The notes beneath the pieces were generated by a model that was not told the origin of the DNA, made no database searches, and saw nothing but the letters and a program-made list of their open reading frames with translations. From Lachnospira pectinoschiza (GTDB lineage: Bacteria; Bacillota; Clostridia; Lachnospirales; Lachnospiraceae): a stretch of 64,000 nt of DNA. The stretch spans positions 186,001-250,000 of the forward strand of contig NZ_JAJCRR010000004.1 in the NCBI RefSeq assembly GCF_020564355.1. Reading direction: 5' to 3'. A program made the position numbers and the translations under genes. Below, piece by piece: positions 8,062-17,193 of this stretch. Numbering within the stretch: position 1 is the first letter of the stretch; each line of letters begins with the position of its first letter.

Positions 8062-9798
8062 ATGAACACTTTAGTAATTGTTTTAATTGCAGCTGTTATT
8101 TTATTCGGCGCATATGTTGTCTATGGCCGTTGGTTAGCCAACAAATGGGGAATTGACCCTAAGGCAGAAACACCGGCAGTAAAGTACAATGATGGTAAAG
8201 ATTTTGTCCCGACAAACGGATGGACAGTATTTAGTCATCAGTTTTCATCTATTGCAGGTGCAGGTCCTGTAACCGGTGCAATTCAGGCAGCGGCATTTGG
8301 CTGGTTACCTGTACTCCTCTGGATTCTCATCGGTGGTGTATTCTTCGGTGCTGTTACAGACTTCGGTGCCTTATATGCTTCCGTTAAGAACGAAGGAAAG
8401 TCCATGGGTATGATTATTGAAAAGTACATCGGTAAATTCGGACGTAAGATTTTCTTACTGTTCTGCTGGTTATTTACATTAATTGTTATTGCAGCATTTG
8501 CCGATATGGTAGCCGGAACATTCAATGCGTATACAGTTGTTGACGGACAGTCACAGTTATCTGCAGCTGCTTCAACAAACGGTTCTGCCGGTATGGTATC
8601 TATCATGTTTATGGTATTTGCCGTTGTATTTGGTCTGATTCAGAAGAAATGGAATCTTTCAGGCTGGAAAGAAGCAGTTGTTGGTATCGTATTTATCATT
8701 GCTTCATTTGTAATTGGTAACTACTTCCCAATTGAATTAGGCAAGAACGCATGGAGCTATATCACATTTGTATATATCTTTTTTGCAGCAGTTCTTCCAA
8801 TGTGGCTGATGAAGCAGCCTCGTGACTACATGACAACATTTATGTTCATTGCCATGATTGTCGGTGCAGCACTTGGTCTGGTTGTAGCTCATCCGTCTAT
8901 GAACCTTCCGGTTTATACAGGATTTAACAATGCAAAACTTGGAACAATGTTCCCAATCCTTTTCGTAACGGTTGCCTGCGGTGCTGTTTCAGGCTTCCAC
9001 AGCCTTGTATCTTCCGGTACATCTTCTAAGACTGTAGCAAATGAAAAGGATATGCTTAAAGTTGGTTACGGCGCTATGATACTTGAAAGCTTACTTGCTG
9101 TTATCGCTCTTTGTGTTGCAGGCGCAGCCGCAGCAGCAGACGGAACAGCCGCTACTGGTACACCGTTCCAGATTTTCAGTCGTGGTGTTGCAGGTTTCTT
9201 TGAAATGTTTGGTGTTCCGGTACATTTCGCAACCGTATTTATGACAATGTGTGTATCTGCACTTGCTCTTACATCACTTGATGCCGTTGCACGTATCGGA
9301 CGTATGAGTTTTCAGGAACTTTTCAGCGTAGATGATATGGAACATGCAGAAGGATGGAGAAAGTTACTCTGCAATACATATTTCTCAACAGTAATAACAC
9401 TTCTTTGTGGTTTCGTACTCACAAAGATTGGTTATGCAAACATCTGGCCGTTATTTGGTTCAGCAAACCAGTTATTAAGTGCACTTGTAATTCTTACACT
9501 TTGTGTATTCTTAAAGGTAACAGGACGCAGCAACAAGATGCTGTTCCCGCCACTTATCATTATGCTTTGTGTAACATTTACAGCACTGGTACAGCGTACA
9601 ATCGCTATGGTTAAGGCAATCCAGACAGCAGCATCTGTTACAATTCCGGCAGGTACTGCTACATGGGGAAGCGTATTTATTGCCAACGGGCTTCAGCTTA
9701 TTATTGCAATTCTGCTGATTGTACTTGGTCTTATCATTGTTGTAAATTCAGCTAAGAGTTATGCAAAGAGTGAGAAAAACTCAGAAAAGGCAGCTTAA
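8062..9798 (+). CDS. cstA: CstA family carbon-starvation/peptide or pyruvate transporter
   Basis: 578 aa polytopic membrane protein with about 14-16 hydrophobic segments. The N-terminal family motif with DGKDFVPTNGWTVFSHQFSSIAG is split here as DGKDFVPTN and FSHQFSSIAGAGPVTG, typical of CstA. CstA relatives import peptides or pyruvate. The length matches shorter Firmicutes members rather than the roughly 700-aa E. coli protein. The ATG at 8062 follows TAGGAGAG; upstream in-frame codons run through the T-box terminator and are not coding. Control by a leucine-type T-box would tie expression to amino acid shortage and favours peptide or amino acid uptake over a pyruvate role. A terminator follows. 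Confidence 0.9.
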   Translation: MNTLVIVLIAAVILFGAYVVYGRWLANKWGIDPKAETPAVKYNDGKDFVPTNGWTVFSHQFSSIAGAGPVTGAIQAAAFGWLPVLLWILIGGVFFGAVTDFGALYASVKNEGKSMGMIIEKYIGKFGRKIFLLFCWLFTLIVIAAFADMVAGTFNAYTVVDGQSQLSAAASTNGSAGMVSIMFMVFAVVFGLIQKKWNLSGWKEAVVGIVFIIASFVIGNYFPIELGKNAWSYITFVYIFFAAVLPMWLMKQPRDYMTTFMFIAMIVGAALGLVVAHPSMNLPVYTGFNNAKLGTMFPILFVTVACGAVSGFHSLVSSGTSSKTVANEKDMLKVGYGAMILESLLAVIALCVAGAAAAADGTAATGTPFQIFSRGVAGFFEMFGVPVHFATVFMTMCVSALALTSLDAVARIGRMSFQELFSVDDMEHAEGWRKLLCNTYFSTVITLLCGFVLTKIGYANIWPLFGSANQLLSALVILTLCVFLKVTGRSNKMLFPPLIIMLCVTFTALVQRTIAMVKAIQTAASVTIPAGTATWGSVFIANGLQLIIAILLIVLGLIIVVNSAKSYAKSEKNSEKAA

Positions 9799-9841
9799 TT
9801 CGTATAGCAGCTGTATAATAAAATAAGAAGCTTTACATAAA

Positions 9842-9892
9842 AACTCCCGGATTTTTTCTATATCATATATAGAGAGGATTCGGGAGATTTTT
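9842..9892 (+). terminator. Rho-independent terminator after cstA
   Basis: ACTCCCGGA pairs with TTCGGGAG across an inner CTATAT/ATATAG stem, followed by ATTTTT. Confidence 0.75.
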
Positions 9893-9924
9893 GCATAGGA
9901 ACGGCAATCCCAGCGATAAAAATA

Positions 9925-9953
9925 TTGAAATTCTGTCGTGTTCATAGTAATAT
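9925..9953 (+). promoter_or_regulatory. Possible promoter for the CRP-like/CheX pair
   Basis: TTGAAA (9925-9930), 17-nt spacer, TAATAT (9948-9953). The -10 is a weak match. Confidence 0.4.
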
Positions 9954-10026
9954 ATAAATAGTGTGAAAAAACCTTAAATTTAAAATAAGAAGACACAATA
10001 TCGTAAAAGACAGGGGAATAAATAAT

Positions 10027-12105
10027 ATGGAACAGGTTGTTTTTGGTGGAAGAATGAATATCCCAAAGGGGACAACATTTTTTAAGACAGGCGAAAACGT
10101 TGAACATGTATATCTGTTAGTGAATGGACAGGTACGTGCAAAAAGCGAATATATGAAGATGAATCTCGATAACGGAGCACTGTTAGGAATTCTTGATATT
10201 TATTCAGAAGAATATCTTTTTGATTATGAGGCCGTTACGGATTTGATTGTATTGTGCTTTGACATTGCACATGCAGACGGTATTCAGAAGCTTTTAAAAC
10301 TGGGTAAAAACTATCAGGAAATTGCTGTCAATTCTTTATTTGCGCAGTTTCATGAAGTGTACCGGTTATATGAAAAAAGCTTTTTGTCTTATGCATCAGA
10401 AATGGATGATTTTAATGTCATTGATAAAGAAGAAGATTCTGCAAAGGTGGATATGGAAATCTGCACCTATATGAATCAGATATACGCATTGGATAAAAAA
10501 GTTTTTCATGAACTTTTTACAGCCGGGGAAATGATAGCATATGAACATCTGATTACCGGTTCAAAGCTGGTAGCGGATATCAACCGTACCGCGTTAAAAC
10601 TGGTGGATGTTTTAGGAAAGGCAGCACTTGGTATTCAGGACGATGAAGCCCAAAATAAAGCAGCAGACGACCTTTTGGATGGTGAAGATACGGCAGAAGA
10701 AGGCATGGATGAAAGTGCTTATGACTATGCACTGGTTGAGAGTGAACTGGCAAATTCCATGAAGCAGATTCTGGATTATTCCCAGATAGATGAAAAGGAA
10801 GCTTCCAGATTTACCCTCATGGTTTCGCAGTATATGAATCTGCCGGACAGAAATACTTCGGACAACGATGTCAGAAAATTAAGAAAAGATATTGCAGAGC
10901 AGTTCTATCAGATTTATGAAAATGTTTTCTTACATTCATTAAAGGATACTTCTCTTAGCAGGGCAGTCGAATTGTTCCTGAATTTTGGCTTTATGGATGA
11001 GAAGGAATTTGATAAAAAGGGATTGGCGGAACTGTATTATTTCAAGCCGGACTTATCGGGTACGGGATTTTCTATTTATACCGTATATGGCTGGCTGAAA
11101 GCAATATACGAGGGAAAAAGAGAACCGTCCAAAGATGAATTTGACCAGGATTATAAAGAAAACGTAAGAAAAGAAAAGGCACTGCACCATCTGTCAGCAG
11201 CAGAAGAAACAAAGATGCTGTCTGACCAGACAGCCAAAGTGCAGTTTGAAATCCGTAATATGTTTAAGGTTATCAATCGTCTGACAACGAATGAAATTAC
11301 AATTTTCAGCCCGATTCTGACACAGAAGAAGTTCAGTAAGAGCATTCAGAAGTCGTTTCTGTCAGCAAAGAAGCTTTCTGAGGCGATGCGTGCGATTATG
11401 AAGGTGGATTATTCACTGTTCCACAGAGAGCAGATGTATTATGACCCGGAAAATAAAATCGATAATATTGTAGTCATGAAACAGGTTCTTCCGGACTTTA
11501 TCCTGATGCCGAATGTCGGCAGCAGAGGTGTCATGTGGCAGGATATTTCGGAAAAGAAAAGAGATACACCGGCAAGATTTGTGCTTTCTGCATTTTTCAA
11601 CGGCAATCTTGAAAACAGTCTGATTAACATGGCAGCAGTTTACCGCTGGGAAATCTGCCGTACTGTACAGGGCAATTACTGGAATGATGTCCGGGAACAT
11701 TCTCTTACATCCGAGTACTGCGATTATGTACAGTTTTACCGAAAGAATAAAGATCTGACGGAAGAAGCCAAAGAAAAAATCAGGGCACAGTTTAAAAGCT
11801 GTCGTAACAGTTACCGTGAAATGTTTGCAAAGGATTATGACGTATGGGTTAAATACGAATCCCAGAACTCTATCCGATTAAATAAGGTTGTGAGAGGAAT
11901 TCTTTATATGTACTGTCCGTTTGCGGCAGAATATCGGAAAAAGCTTGAATCGCAGCCAATCTTTAATGCGGCATCAGCACGGTTTAACAGAGAAAATACA
12001 AAGAAAGTACGTGAGTTAAAGACATTTAATTCCAACGTATTAAAAAGAGGCGGACAGGTTACTGAAGTGTTACAGAAGAATCTGGATTTTTATGAATTAG
12101 GATAA
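10027..12105 (+). CDS. Cyclic-nucleotide-binding-domain (CRP-like) protein with large uncharacterised C-terminal region
   Basis: 692 aa. Residues about 10-120 resemble a CRP/FNR-type effector domain: IPKGTTFFKTGE, then VYLLVNGQVRAKS and a later LLGILDIYSEE. No helix-turn-helix is seen at the C-terminus, so it is not an ordinary CRP regulator. The remaining 550 residues are mostly helical and charged, with an acidic insert near 215-235 and a conserved-looking core from 400 to 690 that I do not recognise. There is no signal peptide or membrane segment. It is followed after 17 nt by a CheX/receiver protein with its own SD, so the two are one operon and probably one pathway. Ligand and output are unknown. 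Confidence 0.75.
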   Translation: MEQVVFGGRMNIPKGTTFFKTGENVEHVYLLVNGQVRAKSEYMKMNLDNGALLGILDIYSEEYLFDYEAVTDLIVLCFDIAHADGIQKLLKLGKNYQEIAVNSLFAQFHEVYRLYEKSFLSYASEMDDFNVIDKEEDSAKVDMEICTYMNQIYALDKKVFHELFTAGEMIAYEHLITGSKLVADINRTALKLVDVLGKAALGIQDDEAQNKAADDLLDGEDTAEEGMDESAYDYALVESELANSMKQILDYSQIDEKEASRFTLMVSQYMNLPDRNTSDNDVRKLRKDIAEQFYQIYENVFLHSLKDTSLSRAVELFLNFGFMDEKEFDKKGLAELYYFKPDLSGTGFSIYTVYGWLKAIYEGKREPSKDEFDQDYKENVRKEKALHHLSAAEETKMLSDQTAKVQFEIRNMFKVINRLTTNEITIFSPILTQKKFSKSIQKSFLSAKKLSEAMRAIMKVDYSLFHREQMYYDPENKIDNIVVMKQVLPDFILMPNVGSRGVMWQDISEKKRDTPARFVLSAFFNGNLENSLINMAAVYRWEICRTVQGNYWNDVREHSLTSEYCDYVQFYRKNKDLTEEAKEKIRAQFKSCRNSYREMFAKDYDVWVKYESQNSIRLNKVVRGILYMYCPFAAEYRKKLESQPIFNAASARFNRENTKKVRELKTFNSNVLKRGGQVTEVLQKNLDFYELG

Positions 12106-12122
12106 GAAGAAGGAGAAGACAA

Positions 12123-13424
12123 ATGTTTAGTCAGTTATTTGGTGAATATCTGGTAAGTGAAGAAGTACTTACACCGGAGCAGTTAAGAGAAGTATTGGAT
12201 GAACAGGCAACAGCAAAGGTCCGGCTGGGAACGATTGCGATTGCAAACGGATATATGACACAGAACGAAACGGAAGAAGTCAATCATTTACAGACACAGT
12301 ATGACAGACGTTTCGGTGATATTGCGGTAGAAAGAGGCTATTTATCAGAACGGGAAGTGGATGAACTTCTGGAGCAGCAGGGTTGCGCATTTATGAAGTT
12401 TTTGCAGATTATGTTTGAGAAAAAATATATTACTGCCAGCGAACTGGATGAATATCTTGACAGCTTTCAGACATCCAAGGGCTTTTCAAAGTCCGAAATG
12501 GAAGCGTTAAAGGAAGATGATATTGACGGGATTGTACCGTTGTTTGCATTTTCTGCAAAACCGTATGTAACTGATATTGTGGCATTGATTTTGAGAAATC
12601 TGACAAGATTTGTTACACAGGATTACTATATCGGTTCAATTAAACGTGTGACAGAAATCCGGTATCAGAGTATTATCGGACAAAAAACATACGGTTCTCA
12701 TGTTATTTATACAGCATTTGTGGCAGGGGAAAATGAAGACGGACTGCTTGCACTTGCATCCGATTTTTCAAAGGAAGAACTGATACAGGCAGACAGCTAT
12801 ACATATGATACATTAAGCGAACTGGTTAATATGTGCCTTGGTCTGTTTGTAACGGCAATCAGCAAGGGTGAGTTATTTGTAGATATCGAACCGCCGTTTG
12901 TCTATGAAAACCAGACACTGACCGGGGACGGATATATTGTTCCGCTTTATGTCCATGGTAAAGAGACAGAAATTTTTATTGCTGTAGACAGTGATGTTCA
13001 AATCGGTGTAAAGCCGACATCTATTGATATTCAAAAATGTGCCGACAGTGAGGTAGCAGACGGTGTTAAAAAGGTCATGATTGTAGATGATTCTGCTTTT
13101 ATCCGTAAGACATTAAGAAATATTCTTGAAGAAGCAGGCTATGGTATTGTCTGTGAGGCTGTAAACGGAGAAGAAGCCGTTCAGTTATATAAAGAGTATA
13201 AACCGGATATTGTCACAATGGATATTACGATGCCGGTTATGGACGGTGTTACGGCATTGGAAAAGATTAAAGCATACGATAATACAGCAGATGTCATTAT
13301 GGTGACGTCAGCCGGACAGCAGAAGAAAGTGATTCAAGCATTAAAGCTGGGGGCATATGAATTCTGCATGAAGCCGCTGGATAAGGATGAATTGTTAAAA
13401 GTATTTAAAGAACTGAATGCATAA
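12123..13424 (+). CDS. GspE-N/MshEN-like + CheX phosphatase + receiver (CheY) protein
   Basis: 433 aa in three parts. Residues 1-115 hold repeated helical units of the form xLGxxxxxxGxxxxxxxxxxLxxQ (starting near residues 5, 35 and 63, with a weaker fourth near 89). They resemble the GSPII_E N-terminal/MshEN fold, which in other proteins binds c-di-GMP. Residues about 140-300 are CheX-like with the phosphatase motif ExxN at Glu233 and Asn236. Residues about 316-433 are a receiver domain with the phosphoacceptor Asp367 (TMDITMP), a Thr/Ser switch (VTSAG) and Lys in KPLD. The ExxN class dephosphorylates CheY-type receivers, so this protein may reset its own receiver. No chemotaxis or flagellar genes are near. 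A terminator follows. Confidence 0.82.
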   Translation: MFSQLFGEYLVSEEVLTPEQLREVLDEQATAKVRLGTIAIANGYMTQNETEEVNHLQTQYDRRFGDIAVERGYLSEREVDELLEQQGCAFMKFLQIMFEKKYITASELDEYLDSFQTSKGFSKSEMEALKEDDIDGIVPLFAFSAKPYVTDIVALILRNLTRFVTQDYYIGSIKRVTEIRYQSIIGQKTYGSHVIYTAFVAGENEDGLLALASDFSKEELIQADSYTYDTLSELVNMCLGLFVTAISKGELFVDIEPPFVYENQTLTGDGYIVPLYVHGKETEIFIAVDSDVQIGVKPTSIDIQKCADSEVADGVKKVMIVDDSAFIRKTLRNILEEAGYGIVCEAVNGEEAVQLYKEYKPDIVTMDITMPVMDGVTALEKIKAYDNTADVIMVTSAGQQKKVIQALKLGAYEFCMKPLDKDELLKVFKELNA

Positions 13425-13443
13425 AATACATAAAAACGGGAAT

Positions 13444-13487
13444 AATACAGGTATTGCAAAAGTATATTTTGTAGTGCCTGTATTTTA
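13444..13487 (+). terminator. Rho-independent terminator
   Basis: AATACAGGTA pairs with TGCCTGTATT, followed by a TTTT-containing tract. Confidence 0.65.
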
Positions 13488-13659
13488 AAATTGTACTAAA
13501 TTAAGAACTATGCAAAAGAGTATTGATTTTATGATACATGAATGATATTATAATGCACGTAAGGATTGTTACAATATTGTCAAAGTTGCGATGAGCAATT
13601 TTTTTATTTAGCAATCAGTGTATACAATGTGCAGAGATTATGCAAGGAGGAATTCAAAA

Positions 13660-15915
13660 ATGTTACAGAAGGAACAGTGGAATGGTTTCGAAGGTAGACT
13701 TTGGAAAGAAGAAATCAATGTAAGAGATTTCGTTCAGAACAACTACAAGCCATATGATGGTGATGAAAGTTTCCTTGAAGGTCCTACAGAAGCAACAAAC
13801 AAGCTTTGGGGAAGACTTCAGGAATTACAGAAAGAAGAAAGAGCAAAGGGCGGCGTACTTGACATGGAAACAGAAGTTGTTGCCGGTCTTACAGCATATG
13901 GCCCTGGATATATAGATGAATCAATGAAAGACCTTGAAAAAGTTGTAGGTCTTCAGACAGATAAGCCATTAAAGAGAGCATTCATGCCTTACGGCGGTAT
14001 CAAGATGGCAGAAGAATCTTGCAAGAACTACGGTTATGAACCAAATCCGGAATTACACAAGATTTTCACAGAATATCATAAGACTCACAATCAGGGTGTT
14101 TTCGATGCTTACACACCAGAGATGAGAAAGGCTCGTCACAGCCACATCATCACAGGTCTTCCGGATACTTATGGCCGTGGACGTATCGTAGGTGACTACA
14201 GAAGAGTTGCTCTTTACGGTATTGACTACCTTATGGAAGAAAAGAAGAAGGATCATGCAAACTGCGGATGCGGAACAATGACAGACGATGTTATCCGTTT
14301 AAGAGAAGAAATCTCTGATCAGTACAAGGCTTTAGCAGGCATGAAGAAGATGGCTGAAAGCTATGGTTATGATATTTCACAGCCAGCTAAGGATGCTAAG
14401 GAAGCTGTTCAGTGGTTATACTTTGGTTACCTTGCTGCTATCAAGACTCAGAACGGTGCTGCTATGTCAGTAGGTCGTGTATCTACATTCCTTGATATTT
14501 ATATCGAAAGAGATCTTGAAGCTGGAAAGATTACAGAAAAAGAAGCTCAGGAATTAATCGATCATTTCGTTATGAAGTGTAGAATGGTTAAGTTCGCAAG
14601 AATTACATCATACAACGAATTATTCTCAGGTGACCCTACATGGGCTACTCTTGAAGTAGGTGGTACAGGTATTGACGGACGTTCAATGGTTACAAAGAAC
14701 GACTACAGATTCCTTCACACACTTGAAAACATGGGACCTTCACCGGAACCAAACTTAACAGTACTTTACTCATCAAGACTTCCTGAAAACTTCAAGAAGT
14801 ATGCTGCTAAGATTTCTGTTGATACATCTTCAATCCAGTATGAGAACGATGATGTTATGAAGGTTACATGGGGTGATGATTATTCAATCTGCTGCTGTGT
14901 ATCTGCTACACAGACAGGTAAGGAAATGCAGTTCTTCGGAGCTAGAGCTAACCTTGCTAAGTGTTTACTTTACGCTATCAATGGTGGTGTGGATGAAAAA
15001 GATGGTAAGCAGGTTGGACCAGCTTTCAAGCCTATTACATCAGAATATCTTGATTATGATGAAGTTATTGAAAAGTTCGATGTTATGATGGATTGGTTAG
15101 CAGACCTTTATGTTAATACACTTAACCTTATCCAGTATATGCATGATAAGTACTACTATGAAGCAGCAGAGATGGCTCTTATTGATACAGATGTTAAGAG
15201 AACATTTGCTACAGGTATTGCTGGTTTCTCTCATGTAGTAGATTCACTTTCAGCTATTAAGTATGCTAAGGTTAAGACAGTACGTGATGAAGAAAAGGGT
15301 ATTGTTGTTGATTACCAGATTGAAGGCGACTTCCCTAAGTATGGTAACGATGATGATAAGGCAGATGATATAGCTGTATGGCTTCTTAGAACATTCCTTG
15401 AGAAGATTAAGAAGAGACATACTTACAGAAATTCAGAGCCTACAACATCTATCCTTACAATTACTTCTAACGTAGTTTATGGTAAGTATACAGGTACAAT
15501 GCCTGACGGACGTAAGGCTGGTACACCATTATCACCAGGTGCTAACCCAAGCTATGGTGCTGAACAGAATGGTCTTTTAGCTTCACTTAACTCACTTACA
15601 AAGCTTCCATATGAGTGGGCATTAGATGGTATTTCTAATACACAGACAATGAATCCGGATGCTTTAGGTCATAATGAAGAAGAAAGAGTTGCTAACCTTG
15701 TAAACGTTATGGATGGATACTTCGATCAGGGTGCTCATCACCTTAACGTAAATGTATTCGGTAAGGATAAGTTACTGGATGCTATGGAACACCCAGAAAA
15801 GCCAGAATATGCGAACTTCACAATCCGTGTATCTGGTTACGCTGTTAAGTTCATCGACCTTACAAAGGAACAGCAGATGGATGTAATCTCTAGAACATTC
15901 CATGACAGAATGTAA
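13660..15915 (+). CDS. pflB: Formate C-acetyltransferase (pyruvate formate-lyase)
   Basis: 751 aa glycyl-radical enzyme converting pyruvate and CoA to acetyl-CoA and formate. Active-site cysteines lie in SICCCVS (Cys411-413), and the radical Gly726 is in RVSGYAVKF, as expected for a family length of about 750-760. The ATG at 13660 follows AAGGAGG; a possible -10 TATAAT is at 13549-13554, giving a leader of about 100 nt. Codon use is strongly biased (CTT, GCT, AAG, GTT), as in highly expressed genes. The activating enzyme is 13 kb downstream rather than adjacent. The last 24 nt and the following 16 nt are duplicated at 18487-18526, flanking an inserted segment. Confidence 0.97.
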   Translation: MLQKEQWNGFEGRLWKEEINVRDFVQNNYKPYDGDESFLEGPTEATNKLWGRLQELQKEERAKGGVLDMETEVVAGLTAYGPGYIDESMKDLEKVVGLQTDKPLKRAFMPYGGIKMAEESCKNYGYEPNPELHKIFTEYHKTHNQGVFDAYTPEMRKARHSHIITGLPDTYGRGRIVGDYRRVALYGIDYLMEEKKKDHANCGCGTMTDDVIRLREEISDQYKALAGMKKMAESYGYDISQPAKDAKEAVQWLYFGYLAAIKTQNGAAMSVGRVSTFLDIYIERDLEAGKITEKEAQELIDHFVMKCRMVKFARITSYNELFSGDPTWATLEVGGTGIDGRSMVTKNDYRFLHTLENMGPSPEPNLTVLYSSRLPENFKKYAAKISVDTSSIQYENDDVMKVTWGDDYSICCCVSATQTGKEMQFFGARANLAKCLLYAINGGVDEKDGKQVGPAFKPITSEYLDYDEVIEKFDVMMDWLADLYVNTLNLIQYMHDKYYYEAAEMALIDTDVKRTFATGIAGFSHVVDSLSAIKYAKVKTVRDEEKGIVVDYQIEGDFPKYGNDDDKADDIAVWLLRTFLEKIKKRHTYRNSEPTTSILTITSNVVYGKYTGTMPDGRKAGTPLSPGANPSYGAEQNGLLASLNSLTKLPYEWALDGISNTQTMNPDALGHNEEERVANLVNVMDGYFDQGAHHLNVNVFGKDKLLDAMEHPEKPEYANFTIRVSGYAVKFIDLTKEQQMDVISRTFHDRM

Positions 15916-15931
15916 TCTGGAATTCTGAAAA
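15892..15931 (+). repeat. Direct repeat, left copy (3' end of pflB)
   Basis: A 40-nt segment covering the final codons of pflB (RTFHDRM-stop) plus 16 nt beyond. It matches 18487-18526 at 37 of 40 positions, and the 2.6 kb between looks foreign. Confidence 0.85.
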
Positions 15932-16092
15932 CGCCGTAAATACAGTGTTTATGCGACTTTGAGATAATATCAAGTTATCGTAACTTATCATAATTTGGTG
16001 TAAAATCTTAATTAATTGGTGTAGTAAATGGTGTACTAAATGGTGTAGTAATTCTAAATAGGATTTAAGTACAAAGATAAAATAAATTTCAG

Positions 16093-16131
16093 AGAAGAGA
16101 GATGTACAGTAATGTATGTCTCTCTTTTTTT
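16093..16131 (+). terminator. Rho-independent terminator
   Basis: AGAGAGATGTA pairs with TGTATGTCTCTCT, followed by seven T. It now acts as the likely terminator for pflB. Confidence 0.8.
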
Positions 16132-16149
16132 GATATTCAAAAATCGTAA

Positions 16150-16193
16150 AAAATAGGGAACACTTCTGATTAATATAACCAGGAATGTTCCCT
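16150..16193 (-). terminator. Hairpin with U-tract on the minus strand
   Basis: AGGGAACA (16155-16162) pairs with TGTTCCCT (16186-16193), with extra pairing inside. Read on the minus strand it ends in CCCTATTTTTT, as a terminator would. No minus-strand gene remains to its right, so it is probably a relic. Confidence 0.5.
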
Positions 16194-16313
16194 AAAATTA
16201 TATAAAGCATAAAAAGTTAAATTTGAGCCAGATACACATTTTAAAGCCGTATATAGAAGGCTAATTTGAAATGGTGATTTCATGGTATTAATTAAAGGAG
16301 GACAAATGAAACA

Positions 16314-16448
16314 GAAGGGCTATATGTTTTACCAAGCAGCATACACGAACTTATATTAGTTCCTGATAATGGTGATATGAATAAAAATTATATGATGCAG
16401 ATGGTGCGTGAAGTTAATTCAACAGAAGTCAGACCAGATGAAATATAA
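16314..16448 (+). pseudogene. Fragment of a DUF5688-like gene
   Basis: The frame from 16314 to a TAA at 16446-16448 reads EGLYVLPSSIHELILVPDNG and later MVREVNSTEVRPDEI. The PSSIHE...LVP and MVREVN pieces recall the DUF5688 family of Lachnospiraceae, which is several hundred residues long. Only about 44 residues remain, with no proper start and no further C-terminus. The family call is from memory of its motifs. The upstream SD at 16294-16301 leads into a different frame. Confidence 0.5.
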
Positions 16449-16795
16449 TGGTAAGAAATAATTGACGTTTAGCACTATGTGAGTTAGCATAGTGGTAGAC
16501 AATTACTTCTTTGTATCACGCAAATCTAATTTTCCGAAATTCTTCATAAAAAAGGAAATATAATTTTTCAAAAAGAAGCAAGGTGAAAAGAAGAAAATGA
16601 ATTTATTTAATGCAAAACTGGGGAAAAGAAAGTGAAAAAATAAATTCCATTTTTGGGGCTAAAAAATGGAAAAATAGTTTCCCCCTGATACAAAAGCCTG
16701 TTTAGAACATATATCCATAAGAACCTTAAATATATCGTCCTGTTTTGGATATTGTAAAACTATGAGTGATTTATATGACAGAAAGAAGGTTAAAT
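16449..16795 (+). other. Intergenic stretch without a recognisable gene
   Basis: AT-rich. It contains a nested inverted repeat at 16460-16504 (AATTG...CACTATG...CATAGTG...CAATT) of unknown meaning and short A-rich runs. I see no coding frame, tRNA or clear promoter. Confidence 0.5.
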
Positions 16796-17191
16796 ATGAT
16801 AATTGAAAAGGAATATTTTGATTCAGAAGAAGTCAGGAAAGCGAATGCCATGAATGATAAGACGATGGCACCACCAAGAAGAATACGTCTTACGACAACG
16901 GACAGTAACAAATATTATGCCAAAGCTGTATTTGTAGCCGATAAAGAAAATATAATTACCGGTGAGCTTCTTTACAGACCGGATTTTCAGGAGTCAGAAG
17001 AGGGAGTGGCATTCAGTGAGGTTGTTGTTAAGCAGACAGCAGATGTGGAAGAATATTTCAAGAATCTTATAAGGTTTGAAGGCTATAAAGTGATTCCGGA
17101 AGAATATGATGAGAGTGATATGCTTATGCATTATGATGAGCTGAGCATACAGGCTAATAAGCTTTTGTTTCTTGAGAGAAGGGAGAAGTAG
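16796..17191 (+). CDS. Hypothetical protein of the inserted segment
   Basis: 131 aa, not recognised. Charged and soluble, no membrane segment. The ATG at 16796 follows AGAAGG; an upstream in-frame ATG lacks an SD. It is coupled to the downstream hydrolase, with 2 nt between stop and start. ATA isoleucine codons are frequent, unlike pflB and most genes in this window, which suggests it arrived from another genome with the neighbouring genes. Confidence 0.6.
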   Translation: MIIEKEYFDSEEVRKANAMNDKTMAPPRRIRLTTTDSNKYYAKAVFVADKENIITGELLYRPDFQESEEGVAFSEVVVKQTADVEEYFKNLIRFEGYKVIPEEYDESDMLMHYDELSIQANKLLFLERREK

Positions 17192-17193
17192 AT

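Larger units (their letters stand above)
15932..16313 (+). other. Non-coding junction: dyad, tandem 12-mers and two hairpins
   Basis: No gene seen. It holds a perfect dyad AAGTTA-TCG-TAACTT (15972-15986), then three near-identical tandem units AATGGTGTAGTA (16014-16050) with a looser copy at 15992-16005. A plus-strand terminator and a second hairpin whose U-tract lies on the minus strand follow. A dyad beside short direct repeats is reminiscent of a recombinase attachment region, but no integrase is present. An SD-like AAAGGAGG at 16294-16301 precedes a decayed gene. Confidence 0.45.

Noticed and set aside
13580..13602. Short GC-poor hairpin with seven T in the pflB leader as an attenuator
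   Set aside because: The stem (TTGC/GCAA) is only about 4-5 bp, too weak to call.
16014..16050. Tandem 12-mers as a CRISPR array
   Set aside because: Units are contiguous without spacers and only three or four long; no cas genes.
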